Part shown: positions 13,234 to 21,046 of the stretch, piece by piece | How positions within the stretch are numbered: position 1 is the first letter of the stretch | Layout of the letters: each line of letters starts with the position of its first letter | IMG/VR virus record: IMGVR_UViG_3300046653_000016 | Span: 1 to 34,441 of that record | Origin: a virus | Strand: one strand, 5' to 3' | Length of the DNA stretch: 34,441 nucleotides | Program-made: the position numbers and the translations under genes | Notes under the pieces: generated by a model | What the model saw: only the letters and a program-made list of their open reading frames with translations | The model's database searches: none | What the model was told of the DNA's origin: nothing

Positions 13234-13439
13234 TGGAATTTGAGAAGCAAAAGCCGATCATGGACGAATACCGGCGCGGGTGGGAGCGTATCTTCGCGCA
13301 GCAGGAAGCGCGGAAAAGTGACAAACGCGCGGTGCAATCGCCCCCTGCTGGTCGTGGGAGACGCGCGGGAGAAGACGACCAGCATTATCCAAACGGATGC
13401 CCGATCTTGAGCGAAGGTCCGCAGAGGGATGATTTATGA
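13233..13439 (+). CDS. tiny hypothetical basic protein
   Basis: 68 residues, start overlapping the previous stop (TGATG) with GGTGG upstream. N-terminus is charged and helical; the second half is Pro/Gly-rich, ending in QHYPNGCPILSEGPQRDDL. No family recognised; low complexity weakens the call. Confidence 0.55.
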   Translation: MEFEKQKPIMDEYRRGWERIFAQQEARKSDKRAVQSPPAGRGRRAGEDDQHYPNGCPILSEGPQRDDL

Positions 13440-13609
13440 GTCCGTTCGTATCCAAGGCGCAACGCGGCTACTTCGAGGCCAATCGTGGCAAGCTCGAACG
13501 CCAGGGCGTGAACGTGGGCGAGTGGGAAGCGGCCAGCAAGGGCAAGGAACTTCCGGAGCGCGCGAAGAAGCAGGACGTAACTCAGATGCGCAAACCGCTG
13601 AAAGGTTAG
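13436..13609 (+). CDS. small phage protein of the 'PFVSKAQ' type
   Basis: 57 residues beginning MSPFVSKAQRGYFEANRGKL. This start (P-F-V-S-K-A-Q-R-x-Y-F) is shared by short basic proteins found near portal and capsid genes of many phages; their role is unknown. The remaining residues are basic and helical. ATGA overlap upstream; the portal gene follows one base after its stop. Confidence 0.68.
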   Translation: MSPFVSKAQRGYFEANRGKLERQGVNVGEWEAASKGKELPERAKKQDVTQMRKPLKG

Positions 13610-13610
13610 A

Positions 13611-16169
13611 ATGGCTGACTCGAACGATAACCGCACCGATGCGCCGATCCTCGACGAAGAGTACCAGGAACTTGACGAGTTCGATCCGGCCAGCCTGCCA
13701 CTCGGCACGTTCGCCGCATTCGATGTCAGCGACGAGCCACTCTGGACCGACAAGGACGGCGAGCACCAGATCACGCAGGACCAGAAGAATGCCATCAAGG
13801 CGATGGTCCAGGCTGCCGCGCAGGCTGACTCAGTTCCGCACCGCATAGAGATTCAGGGTGCGTGGATGCTCGAACTGCTCGACCGCGGATTGCAGCGGAT
13901 GCGCACGACCAGCGGCGGTGGGTGGGAGCCATTCTATGGCAGCCGCACATCATCCATGGGCATGTATGGCGCGCAGCAGTCGGGCGGCTACTACGATACC
14001 AACGTCATCGGCGAGAAGAACGACACCATCACCTCGCTGCTCTCCTGCGAGATTGCCAGTTCTACGTTCTACCCTGAGAAACCGGGCGACCCGGATGATG
14101 AGGTTTATGCGCAGCAGGCCAACTGCCTGAAGCACTTCTGTGCTGAGGAAAACAACTACGGAGAACTCCAGGCAGAGGTTGGTCGTTATGCCTGTACAGA
14201 CGAGACCTCACTCGGCTACACGCGGCCCGTGGCTGACGCACAGCGCTGGGGATATGAGGACAACGCACCTGACGTTGTGCCCGAAACAGAGGACGGTGAA
14301 GATCCCGATGCCAAGAATGCAGCGCAGTCCAAGCGTCCCAAGATTCGCACCCTCACCAACATTTATGGAAAGCTCTCGCGCAAGGTTCCGTTACTCGCCC
14401 GCTCCAAAGCTGAATGGGCCTATGCGATGCTGGCGCATGAGATCGATATTTCAATCGCCAAGGCGAAATGCCCGTGGGTGGCGAAGCAGATCACCGCGGG
14501 CGACATGGGCATTGCGGAACTAAAGCTCGACCGCCTGGCGCGCCAATCTGTACAGATGGCGATGCAGAGCCAGTACGCTACCGGCGACAGCCTCATGCGC
14601 GACGTGACCGAAACCTATGTCTGGTTCCGGCCATCCTTCTACATGGACGAGTCCTGCCCAAAGAATCAGCGTTCATGGTTCTGGACCAACTTCCCAAAGG
14701 GGATGCTAGCCGCTTACGAGTCTGGAGTTTTGGCCTGGGCGCGCAACGAATCAATGGACGAGGTTCTGACCGAGTTTCATGCGCGTAGCGGAAACGGCCA
14801 GAACCGGCGCGCGCTGACCGAGAGTTTTGCCGGGCCGCAGATGCGCCTGAATGTGCTGGTTGACCTGCGCGATGAGTTCTGCCGCAAGTCCATTACCCGC
14901 GTCGGGCTCGACTCCGCAATCTGGAACGTGGACAAGATGCGCTCGTCGAGCGTCCGCGCTGGCGTCTATGAACCATTCCTTATGCCAGTCGGCCAGCGCC
15001 CCGCCACTGATACCGTCGTACAGATTCCAGGCACCAGCGGCACCCCAGACATTACCGCGTTCATCGATTGGATCAGCGGACCGCTTGCCGAGCAGCTTAC
15101 CCATGCGCAGCAATCTATGAGCGGTAGCGGCGACCCAGCCGACCCGCAGCAGACGGCCACCGAGTATAACCGCAAGGACAAGAATGCGAAAGCCAGCTTT
15201 GGAGAGTGCTGGCGCAATATCCTGCGCGGGTTCGCCAACATCAACACGCAATCGGCCGCGTGGAATGCGCGTGTCCAGCCGCCAAGTGCAAAGTTCGATT
15301 CTAATTTCCCCGGCCTTGGCCGCGTCACCGCCGAAATTGCCAAGATGAAGACTGGCGCTGGAGTGGCGCGCGCCGATGGCATGAGCGATTCGCCCGAGTC
15401 CTGGGCTGATCGGCAGGCCGCCTGGGAAAAGGCGATGAGCGACCCTGACCCGGCCATGGCCTCAATCAAGAGCGACCCGCAGAATATGGCAGCCGCCAAG
15501 CGCTTCATGCCGCCTGGGATGGTGCTGCCGGGTGTGGACGCAGTGGAGAAGCAGCAGGCGGAGTTCGATATTCTGCTCAAGACTGCGCCGATGGACAATC
15601 CGCAGTTTGCCAAGATTCAGCAACTCGTGCAGCAGGGAACCGACGCGCTCCAGCAAGGTGCAGCGCAAGGCATCGAGCCTGACCCGCAGCAGGTACAAGC
15701 GCTACAGCAGGGCCAGCAGATGATGCAGCAGACGCCGCCCATGATTTCTAGCGTCCCTGTGCGCGGTGATGGCAGCGAGAATGATGCGGTTGAGGCGCTG
15801 ATCTGCCTGCGCATGATGAACTCAGCGGAAGGGCGGAGGCTGGCGTCGAGCAAAGACAAAGACGATCAGGCGCACTTCGCCAATCTACATATGCACTGGC
15901 AGCAGCATCAGTCCAGCGCAGCCAAACTCGCAGCGCAGAATCAGCAGCCGATTCAGCCGCGTACATCGCTCTCGGTCGCGGTGGACAAGCTCGACCCGCA
16001 GGCGCAAACCAGCGCACTGCAAAAGATGGGCGTTGCAACCACGCCGGAAGCGATTCAGGCGCAAAACCAGCTTGCGCCGCATGAGGTTACGACGACCGAG
16101 CGCGGCGTGGGGCCGATGGGCAGCGAGATCGAGCGCAAAACCAGTGTTGTGGGTAAATCAATCAGTTAG
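13611..16169 (+). CDS. portal protein
   Basis: 852 residues, a large podovirus-type portal. The ATG follows AAAGG. The first 60 residues are acidic. The stem/wing region includes RTSSMGMYGAQQSGGYYDTN and later YVWFRPSFYMDESC and the helix-rich SITRVGLDSAIWNVDKMRSS. The last ~230 residues are Gln/Ala-rich helices (QLVQQGTDALQQGAAQGIEP region), like the barrel of P22-like portals. The ring formed by 12 copies is the DNA entry point and seats the terminase and tail. The assignment rests on position (after terL), size and this domain pattern; sequence identity to a named family cannot be tested here. Confidence 0.85.
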   Translation: MADSNDNRTDAPILDEEYQELDEFDPASLPLGTFAAFDVSDEPLWTDKDGEHQITQDQKNAIKAMVQAAAQADSVPHRIEIQGAWMLELLDRGLQRMRTTSGGGWEPFYGSRTSSMGMYGAQQSGGYYDTNVIGEKNDTITSLLSCEIASSTFYPEKPGDPDDEVYAQQANCLKHFCAEENNYGELQAEVGRYACTDETSLGYTRPVADAQRWGYEDNAPDVVPETEDGEDPDAKNAAQSKRPKIRTLTNIYGKLSRKVPLLARSKAEWAYAMLAHEIDISIAKAKCPWVAKQITAGDMGIAELKLDRLARQSVQMAMQSQYATGDSLMRDVTETYVWFRPSFYMDESCPKNQRSWFWTNFPKGMLAAYESGVLAWARNESMDEVLTEFHARSGNGQNRRALTESFAGPQMRLNVLVDLRDEFCRKSITRVGLDSAIWNVDKMRSSSVRAGVYEPFLMPVGQRPATDTVVQIPGTSGTPDITAFIDWISGPLAEQLTHAQQSMSGSGDPADPQQTATEYNRKDKNAKASFGECWRNILRGFANINTQSAAWNARVQPPSAKFDSNFPGLGRVTAEIAKMKTGAGVARADGMSDSPESWADRQAAWEKAMSDPDPAMASIKSDPQNMAAAKRFMPPGMVLPGVDAVEKQQAEFDILLKTAPMDNPQFAKIQQLVQQGTDALQQGAAQGIEPDPQQVQALQQGQQMMQQTPPMISSVPVRGDGSENDAVEALICLRMMNSAEGRRLASSKDKDDQAHFANLHMHWQQHQSSAAKLAAQNQQPIQPRTSLSVAVDKLDPQAQTSALQKMGVATTPEAIQAQNQLAPHEVTTTERGVGPMGSEIERKTSVVGKSIS

Positions 16170-16180
16170 GACGGTAGCGA

Positions 16181-16654
16181 ATGAGATATTTCCTAGACAC
16201 TGAATTCAGCGAACTTGGACCATCGAAACCGATTCAGTTAATTAGCGTCGGTATTGTCGCAGAAGACGGGAGAGAATTCTATATTGAGAGCAGCGAATGC
16301 GACTACTTGGAAGTTAATCCTTGGGTTCGTGCAAATGTGATACCAGGCCTAAAGGGAATCATGCTCCCACTTTCAGAGATCGCTGATCGAATCCGGGCAT
16401 TTTGTGGTCTTGTGTATGGAAAGCCTGAATTCTGGGGATACTACGCTGATTACGATTGGGTGGTTTTATGTCAGATTTTTGGATCGATGGTTGACCTTCC
16501 AAAAGGATGGCCGATGTATTGCCGAGATATTAAACAGATGTGCGATGATCTCGGAAACCCAGAATTGCCAAAACAGGGAAAAGGCGAGCACAATTCCTTG
16601 GAAGATGCGCGATGGAACTTGAAGGCCTACGAATTTCTGAAACTGAAAAGTTAG
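16181..16654 (+). CDS. DEDDh 3'-5' exonuclease, inserted between portal and scaffold
   Basis: 157 residues from MRYFLDTEFSELGPSKPIQL; AGGACGG lies six bases before the ATG. DEDDh site: Asp6 and Glu8 (LDTEF), Asp92 (YYADYDW), His137 and Asp142 (EHNSLEDARW). The run LISVGIVAEDGREFY is typical of the Rv2179c-like/polyadenylate-specific 3'-5' exoribonuclease group, so RNA is the likely substrate. Bases here are visibly richer in A and T than the portal and scaffold genes on each side, which suggests acquired cargo (moron). Its place in the late cluster is unusual; possible roles are host mRNA decay or tRNA trimming. Confidence 0.82.
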   Translation: MRYFLDTEFSELGPSKPIQLISVGIVAEDGREFYIESSECDYLEVNPWVRANVIPGLKGIMLPLSEIADRIRAFCGLVYGKPEFWGYYADYDWVVLCQIFGSMVDLPKGWPMYCRDIKQMCDDLGNPELPKQGKGEHNSLEDARWNLKAYEFLKLKS

Positions 16655-16666
16655 GACGGAGCAAAT

Positions 16667-17941
16667 ATGCCAGACGAAGGAATGAGTGCAGTAGCGGAAG
16701 TGGTAGAACCTGTCAATGCGGAAGTTGATGCAGGGGAATCAGCAGAGTCAACAGGCGCGGATGATGGCCAGCCAAAGGTCAAAGAGGGCGAAGGTGAGCG
16801 CCAGGACAACCGTCACCAGCCGGACGCGCTCAAGAAGCACATTGCCGACTTGCGCCGCCGCGCTGACTCGATCACCGATCCTGTCGAGAAGAAAGCAGAA
16901 CTCGACCGCATCAAGTTCCTGTACGACACCAGCGGAAAGGCGCGGGGGTATGAGCAGCAGTTCTCGACCGTACGCGAGGCCCGCGAGGTCAAGGCGCTGC
17001 TTGAGTCTGTCGGCGGTCGCGAGGGCGTCACGAAGATGCAGGCCACGCTCAGCGAGATTGAGCAGATCGACCGGGCGCTGTCTACTGGTGACCCGTCCGT
17101 GGTTGACCGAATGTGGGATGAAGCGCCTGACGGTATGCCTAAGATCATGCCCGCGCTGCTCGACAAGTTCGCCCAAGCCAAGCCGCAGGAGTACGAAAAG
17201 TTCATCGCGCCGCGCTCCATCGGGTACCTAGATCAAGTAGGCTTCCCGCAGGCATTCGACCGCATGGTACAGCTTTATGACGCGGGCAAGACGGACGAAG
17301 CGCAGGCGATCCGCAATGAGCTGATTCAATGGGTGAGTGGAAACCGCCAATCCGCGCAACAGCAGAAGCAGGCAGACCCGGAAGTCGAGCGCCTCCGCGC
17401 AGAACTGGCCAAGCGCGATGAGGGGCAGGAATCACAGAAGATTGACGCAGCCTACAACGACGTAGTGAACCACGCGGGAACGGTCATCGATCAAGCAGCG
17501 CGGCCATTCATCGGGAAACTAGGGCTGGACCGCGCAGAGAACGCCGCATTCCGGCAAGCGGTATGGAATCACCTTCAAGTGTCCCGCAATGAGCATCCTG
17601 ACTTCAAGACCATTGCGCCGGCCAAGCAGCGCTTGGGCTACGACAAGTGGACCGATTACGCCAATCGCTGGACCGACGACAATGCCGAGGCATCCATCCG
17701 CGCCGTGCTCAAGACTCCGCCATGGAGCCGCATCGCGTCGAGCAAAACACCTGTGACCGCCGTCACAAAATCACCAGCGCAGGTTTCCGTGCAGAAGGGA
17801 ACCGAGCCGAGCCCGAGCGAGATTGATTACGGTCCGAAGGGATTGCAGGCCGCGCGAAAGGCTGGATTCAAGGACCTGGGCGACATGCTGCTGAGTGGGC
17901 AGGCTCCGATGAAAAGTGGCGGGATTCGCAAATGGAGGTAG
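16667..17941 (+). CDS. capsid scaffolding protein
   Basis: 424 residues, AGGACGG before the ATG. The N-terminus is acidic and disordered (EVVEPVNAEVDAGESAESTG). Helices follow, with a long charged coiled coil (KKHIADLRRRADSITDPVEK and later PEVERLRAELAKRDEGQESQ). The C-terminus carries a small basic domain (SEIDYGPKGLQAARKAGFKD then ending RKWR). This profile, and its position between portal and capsid genes, fit a scaffold that drives procapsid assembly and leaves before packaging. No protease motif is visible. Confidence 0.8.
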   Translation: MPDEGMSAVAEVVEPVNAEVDAGESAESTGADDGQPKVKEGEGERQDNRHQPDALKKHIADLRRRADSITDPVEKKAELDRIKFLYDTSGKARGYEQQFSTVREAREVKALLESVGGREGVTKMQATLSEIEQIDRALSTGDPSVVDRMWDEAPDGMPKIMPALLDKFAQAKPQEYEKFIAPRSIGYLDQVGFPQAFDRMVQLYDAGKTDEAQAIRNELIQWVSGNRQSAQQQKQADPEVERLRAELAKRDEGQESQKIDAAYNDVVNHAGTVIDQAARPFIGKLGLDRAENAAFRQAVWNHLQVSRNEHPDFKTIAPAKQRLGYDKWTDYANRWTDDNAEASIRAVLKTPPWSRIASSKTPVTAVTKSPAQVSVQKGTEPSPSEIDYGPKGLQAARKAGFKDLGDMLLSGQAPMKSGGIRKWR

Positions 17942-18212
17942 AATGGATTTGCGCGGAACCGTGGGTTCGATTCCCACCCTCGCCCCATGCTTCACCGGCT
18001 AAGGCTTGGATAGGCTAGCAAGGTCAGACCGCCGCGCAATTTGACAGGATGTGCTAATATTTCACCAGCGATGGAACCGCTTGAAAAGTTCCAGCCTCCC
18101 TGGCTCTAAAAGGATATGTTTCACCCCGGAAGAGGAGCGCAACACTCCTTAAAGTCAATGGCTTCCAGGAATGCAGTAAGGCGAAAGCCTCATTTCATTT
18201 TCTGGAGTCAAT
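17942..18212 (+). promoter_or_regulatory. structured 271-base leader of the capsid gene
   Basis: No gene with good support. The stretch contains the tRNA-like 3' end at 17961-17987, then GGAAC...GTTCC (18074 on), AGGAG-CGCAACA-CTCCT (about 18134), and AGGC-GAAA-GCCT (about 18179), each a short hairpin. GGAG before the capsid ATG is the ribosome site. Two tiny frames (MEPLEKFQPPWL at 18071, and a 37-codon one from 18116 that overlaps the capsid start) might be leader peptides. Its length and folding suggest control of capsid expression. Confidence 0.5.
17961..17987 (+). other. tRNA 3'-end fragment (T-arm and acceptor strand)
   Basis: GTGGG-TTCGATT-CCCAC is a perfect T-arm (5-base stem, canonical TTCGATT loop), followed by CCTCGCC and then CCA. 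A complete cloverleaf could not be fitted upstream: there is no 5' acceptor strand, D-arm or anticodon arm, and the preceding bases are the end of the scaffold gene. So it is a fragment, perhaps an attachment-site core, a remnant of recombination with a host tRNA gene, or a tRNA mimic in the mRNA leader. Confidence 0.72.
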
Positions 18213-19535
18213 ATGCCTACCCTCAATGAAGCCGCAACAGAATCAATCGAACTTGAACAGGTTGGGCGCGAAATCGCCATCCTGTGGCCGACCTTCCGTG
18301 GCCTGTACAACGAATTTCAGAAGTCCGCGAAGAAAGTCAACATCGCCAATGTGACGCAGGCAGCGGGAACCACCCGTTCAGCCTGGCGCGAAACCATGAT
18401 CACGCAGGGTGCGTCGGGCATCAGCGTCGGCACCGGCGACGGTTCCGCGCTCGGCTCCGGCACCGGATCGCAGACTGCATCCTTTGCGATGGCCCCGATC
18501 TGGGCTTTCAACGTCACGCAGTACACCCGCCTGGCCGAACTGGCCACCAACGGCGCAGAGCGCGCGGTCGAGTCCTTCACCAAGACCGAAATCAAGCGCT
18601 CGATCAAACAGTTCTACAACGGCATTGAAGGCCTGATGAACGGCGACGGTTCCGGCGCATTCGATCAGATTCCCGCGAATGCTGTTATCACCACGGGCGG
18701 CTCCGGCGTCACCACGGCAGTGATCCAGGGCATTCAGTGCACCGCCGCTTTCGTCGATCAGCAGGTTGTACAGATTTTCCCGTCCGAAGGCGGAACTTCC
18801 CGCGGCAACGCGACCATCAGCTTTGTCAGCGTCGTTGAGCAGAAGCTGAACTTCTCGACCGCGCTCCCCGCCGGGACCACGCAGGGCGACTACATCATGG
18901 TTGCCGGAGCATCGGGTGCTGTTGGCTCGTCCGTCCTGGGCATCCCCTACTGGAATACCAACGGCAACGTTGGCACCAAGGGCGGCTTGACCATGGCGAA
19001 CTACCCTGATCGCCTGTCCACTCCAGTCATCAACCTTGGCGGCGCGCAGATTACTCCCAGCGTGGCGCAGAGGGCCTTCGTGCTGCTTACCCGCGCACTG
19101 GGCGATGATGCCGAGGAACTGGACAAGGGCGTTTGGTACGGCAAGCCCGAGCAGGTTGCCACCATCGCCGCGCAGTGGTACTCGACCCTCATCACGCAGA
19201 ACAGCGAAGGACGCGACGGTGCGCAGTTTGACCGCGCCCGCAGCGGAGTTGCGAAGGAGTTCGGCGACAGGCCGTTCATCTACTCCAACACCGCCAAGGC
19301 CGGCCGCGCTGATCTGCTCTTCCCCGAAAACTGGTCACTGGGCGAACTTTGCCCGGTTGGCCTGTATGACTTCGGCGGAGGCAACACGGTCATGCCAGTG
19401 CCCGATACCAGCGGCAACGCGGGCGCGACCTACCTAACCGCCAAGATGTTCGTCTACGAGTGGGGCGGCCAGGTCTGCAATCGCATTCCTCGCCACGGCC
19501 TGTTTGTCACCAACGCAGGCACCATGCAGATCTAA
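18213..19535 (+). CDS. major capsid protein, HK97-like fold
   Basis: 440 residues. The N-terminal arm is followed by a helix region with GREIAILWPTFRGLYNEFQK. The mid part (WAFNVTQYTRLAELATNGAE, VESFTKTEIKRSIKQFYNGI) fits the long spine helix and P-domain of HK97-type coats in podoviruses. The C-terminal half has beta-rich A-domain sequence (GDYIMVAGASGAVGSS, DLLFPENWSLGELCPVGLYD), ending in VCNRIPRHGLFVTNAGTMQI. Its position after the scaffold and its size agree. A GC-rich hairpin follows the stop. Confidence 0.85.
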   Translation: MPTLNEAATESIELEQVGREIAILWPTFRGLYNEFQKSAKKVNIANVTQAAGTTRSAWRETMITQGASGISVGTGDGSALGSGTGSQTASFAMAPIWAFNVTQYTRLAELATNGAERAVESFTKTEIKRSIKQFYNGIEGLMNGDGSGAFDQIPANAVITTGGSGVTTAVIQGIQCTAAFVDQQVVQIFPSEGGTSRGNATISFVSVVEQKLNFSTALPAGTTQGDYIMVAGASGAVGSSVLGIPYWNTNGNVGTKGGLTMANYPDRLSTPVINLGGAQITPSVAQRAFVLLTRALGDDAEELDKGVWYGKPEQVATIAAQWYSTLITQNSEGRDGAQFDRARSGVAKEFGDRPFIYSNTAKAGRADLLFPENWSLGELCPVGLYDFGGGNTVMPVPDTSGNAGATYLTAKMFVYEWGGQVCNRIPRHGLFVTNAGTMQI

Positions 19536-19543
19536 CCCAACCA

Positions 19544-19564
19544 GGGGCGCGCGCCGCGCGCCCC
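19544..19564 (+). terminator. 9-base GC hairpin after the capsid gene
   Basis: GGGGCGCGC (19544-19552), loop GCC, GCGCGCCCC (19556-19564). It is perfect and very stable but has no T-run, so it may act as a partial stop or protect the capsid mRNA 3' end, raising capsid output over downstream genes. Confidence 0.55.
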
Positions 19565-19589
19565 GCAACCTTGAAAGGACGGTTTCAAG

Positions 19590-19946
19590 ATGGAAGTTCA
19601 AGACACACGCGCAATCAGCGGCCACAAGCCAGAAGCACCCGAAGTAGAGATCAACGGCACGGTTGCCGGTTTCGTTCCCGCATTCGACCGCATTCTCGTT
19701 AAGCGCCTTCCCAAGCCACCCGAGTCAATCAGCGGCATCATCCGCCCAGAGATCGTGCAGGAGCAGGCCGCCCGCGGCTTTGTCGTTGCCGTGGGCGAAA
19801 GTGCGCACCCACTGCCGCCGGTGGGCGCAGTTGCCAGCTTCAGCAAGTTTGCCGAGGAAAAGCACTTCGACGACGAGGGCGGCGACGAGTATGCGCTCGT
19901 ATGGAATGTGGACATTCGCGGGTGGCACAATGCGCCAAATAACTGA
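19590..19946 (+). CDS. GroES-like co-chaperonin
   Basis: 118 residues. After a 30-residue N-terminal extension the co-chaperonin domain is clear: FDRILVKRLPKPPESISG near 32-49, IIRPEIVQEQAARGFVVAVG near 50-69, PVGAVASFSKFAEEKHFDDE near 77-96, YALVWNVDIRGW near 101-112. The mobile loop (PPESISGIIRP) keeps the Gly-Ile-Ile tripeptide that binds GroEL. Phage T4 gp31 and other phage GroES homologues help the host chaperonin fold the coat protein. Being just after the capsid gene, it probably serves it. AGGACGG precedes the ATG. No GroEL-like gene in the window. Confidence 0.88.
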   Translation: MEVQDTRAISGHKPEAPEVEINGTVAGFVPAFDRILVKRLPKPPESISGIIRPEIVQEQAARGFVVAVGESAHPLPPVGAVASFSKFAEEKHFDDEGGDEYALVWNVDIRGWHNAPNN

Positions 19947-20139
19947 TAGGCAATATGGCGCGTTGATGATTGCAGGGAACCATCTTGCGAGTTTTCTGAT
20001 TCAAAACAATGTTCTTCCAAATCACTTTACGACTTACGGGGAAGTTCTCGAATCGCAAGGCATGAATTATGCGGATGCGTGGGTTGGATGGAAGGCCATC
20101 ATGGATATTCGCAATGAATGTGAGGCCAATAATGCCTGA
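19930..20139 (+). CDS. hypothetical small late protein
   Basis: 69 residues: MRQITDRQYGALMIAGNHLA then SFLIQNNVLPNHFTTYGEVL and a helical end. GGGTGG upstream; it overlaps the co-chaperonin gene by 17 bases and the next gene by 8. Bases are visibly richer in A and T than the neighbours. No family recognised. Confidence 0.62.
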   Translation: MRQITDRQYGALMIAGNHLASFLIQNNVLPNHFTTYGEVLESQGMNYADAWVGWKAIMDIRNECEANNA

Positions 20140-20821
20140 CGTTGAGCGCAGACGCTGCCCGGAAGCCTTCCAGGAACTGCTGACGCGGCATGTTGGCCTG
20201 AACCGCTTCGGTACGCCCAACTTCATCATCGCCTGGGGCCAAACCTTCATGTATACCGCTGGCGGCGTATGGCCGAAGCCGCATGGTGACGGTTATTTTG
20301 GCTATCGCAAGTTGCCGCTGTCCAATTCCAGCTTCAGCGGGCGCGGGATGCCCTGCTGGATGATTCTCGAATGGCATCCGCCGGAGGACTACAGTTCGCC
20401 GGCAGCCTACTACTACGACAACCGCGACGACCTTACCGGCTTGCAGACCTTGGGCGAGTACCCGCACCAGGGCCGCTACGAGATCGCCTACCGCCTCAAC
20501 TCGCAGGAGTTCCGAGACGGCAAGATGTGCGTTGCAAACTACCATCTCGACGGCTGGATTTTCGATATGCTGATACCTTGCATTCTCGAAGGCCAGAAGA
20601 TGGACATGAAGCGGCGCTTGCAGTTCCTGCGCGAGACCGATGAGCGCGAAGAAAAAGAACAGGATCGGAAGATCGACGACGCGATTCATGCTTCAAAGCG
20701 CCACCCGCTACCATCGCAGGTCGATGACCGCGTGCGATTGATTCAGCGGCAAATGAGCGAAATGCTCAAGACTTTCGGGCGCATCCAGCCCGGATTGAAG
20801 GTTGGCAGCATCGCTGCCTAA
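20132..20821 (+). CDS. hypothetical structural-region protein
   Basis: 229 residues from MPDVERRRCPEAFQELLTRH; GAGG upstream. Tyr/Trp-rich alpha/beta core (NRFGTPNFIIAWGQTFMYTA, MILEWHPPEDY, QGRYEIAYRLNSQEF) then a charged helical C-terminus (MKRRLQFLRETDEREEKEQD). Its position between capsid and connector genes suggests a head-completion or replication-linked late factor, but no domain was recognised. Confidence 0.68.
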   Translation: MPDVERRRCPEAFQELLTRHVGLNRFGTPNFIIAWGQTFMYTAGGVWPKPHGDGYFGYRKLPLSNSSFSGRGMPCWMILEWHPPEDYSSPAAYYYDNRDDLTGLQTLGEYPHQGRYEIAYRLNSQEFRDGKMCVANYHLDGWIFDMLIPCILEGQKMDMKRRLQFLRETDEREEKEQDRKIDDAIHASKRHPLPSQVDDRVRLIQRQMSEMLKTFGRIQPGLKVGSIAA

Positions 20822-20831
20822 GGAGGACGGG

Positions 20832-21032
20832 ATGTGGATTAGCAGAAAGCTGGCAATTTACCTGAAGACGTGGAAATGGAGCAAACAAGCCCCCAAAGGC
20901 GGTTCATTTCTCGGCTGGACATCGTGGAGTAACAAGGCTATGAAGGGCACATCTTTCTATCAGTATCCTTCGTGGACATTCAACTTTTGGATTGGGCGCA
21001 GAATGTTTTGCGTCTCTCGCAACGCAGCTTAG
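20832..21032 (+). CDS. small aromatic-rich protein
   Basis: 66 residues from MWISRKLAIYLKTWKWSKQA, with AAGGAGG upstream. Very rich in Trp, Phe, Tyr and Lys (FLGWTSWSNKAMKGTSFYQY and PSWTFNFWIGRRMFCVSRNA). It could be membrane-active or a virion glue protein; no family known. The strong ribosome site supports expression. Confidence 0.62.
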   Translation: MWISRKLAIYLKTWKWSKQAPKGGSFLGWTSWSNKAMKGTSFYQYPSWTFNFWIGRRMFCVSRNAA

Positions 21033-21046
21033 GAGAGGACGGCACC

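Noticed and set aside
17771-17995. Minus-strand frame containing RVGIEPTVPRKS
   Set aside because: This peptide arises from reverse reading of the T-arm GGTTCGATTCCCAC, a known false-protein pattern; useful only as a marker of the tRNA fragment.
17900-18000. A complete tRNA gene
   Set aside because: The T-arm and 3' acceptor are clear, but no matching 5' acceptor, D-arm or anticodon arm fits; best 5' candidate GGGCAGG mismatches and lies inside the scaffold gene.
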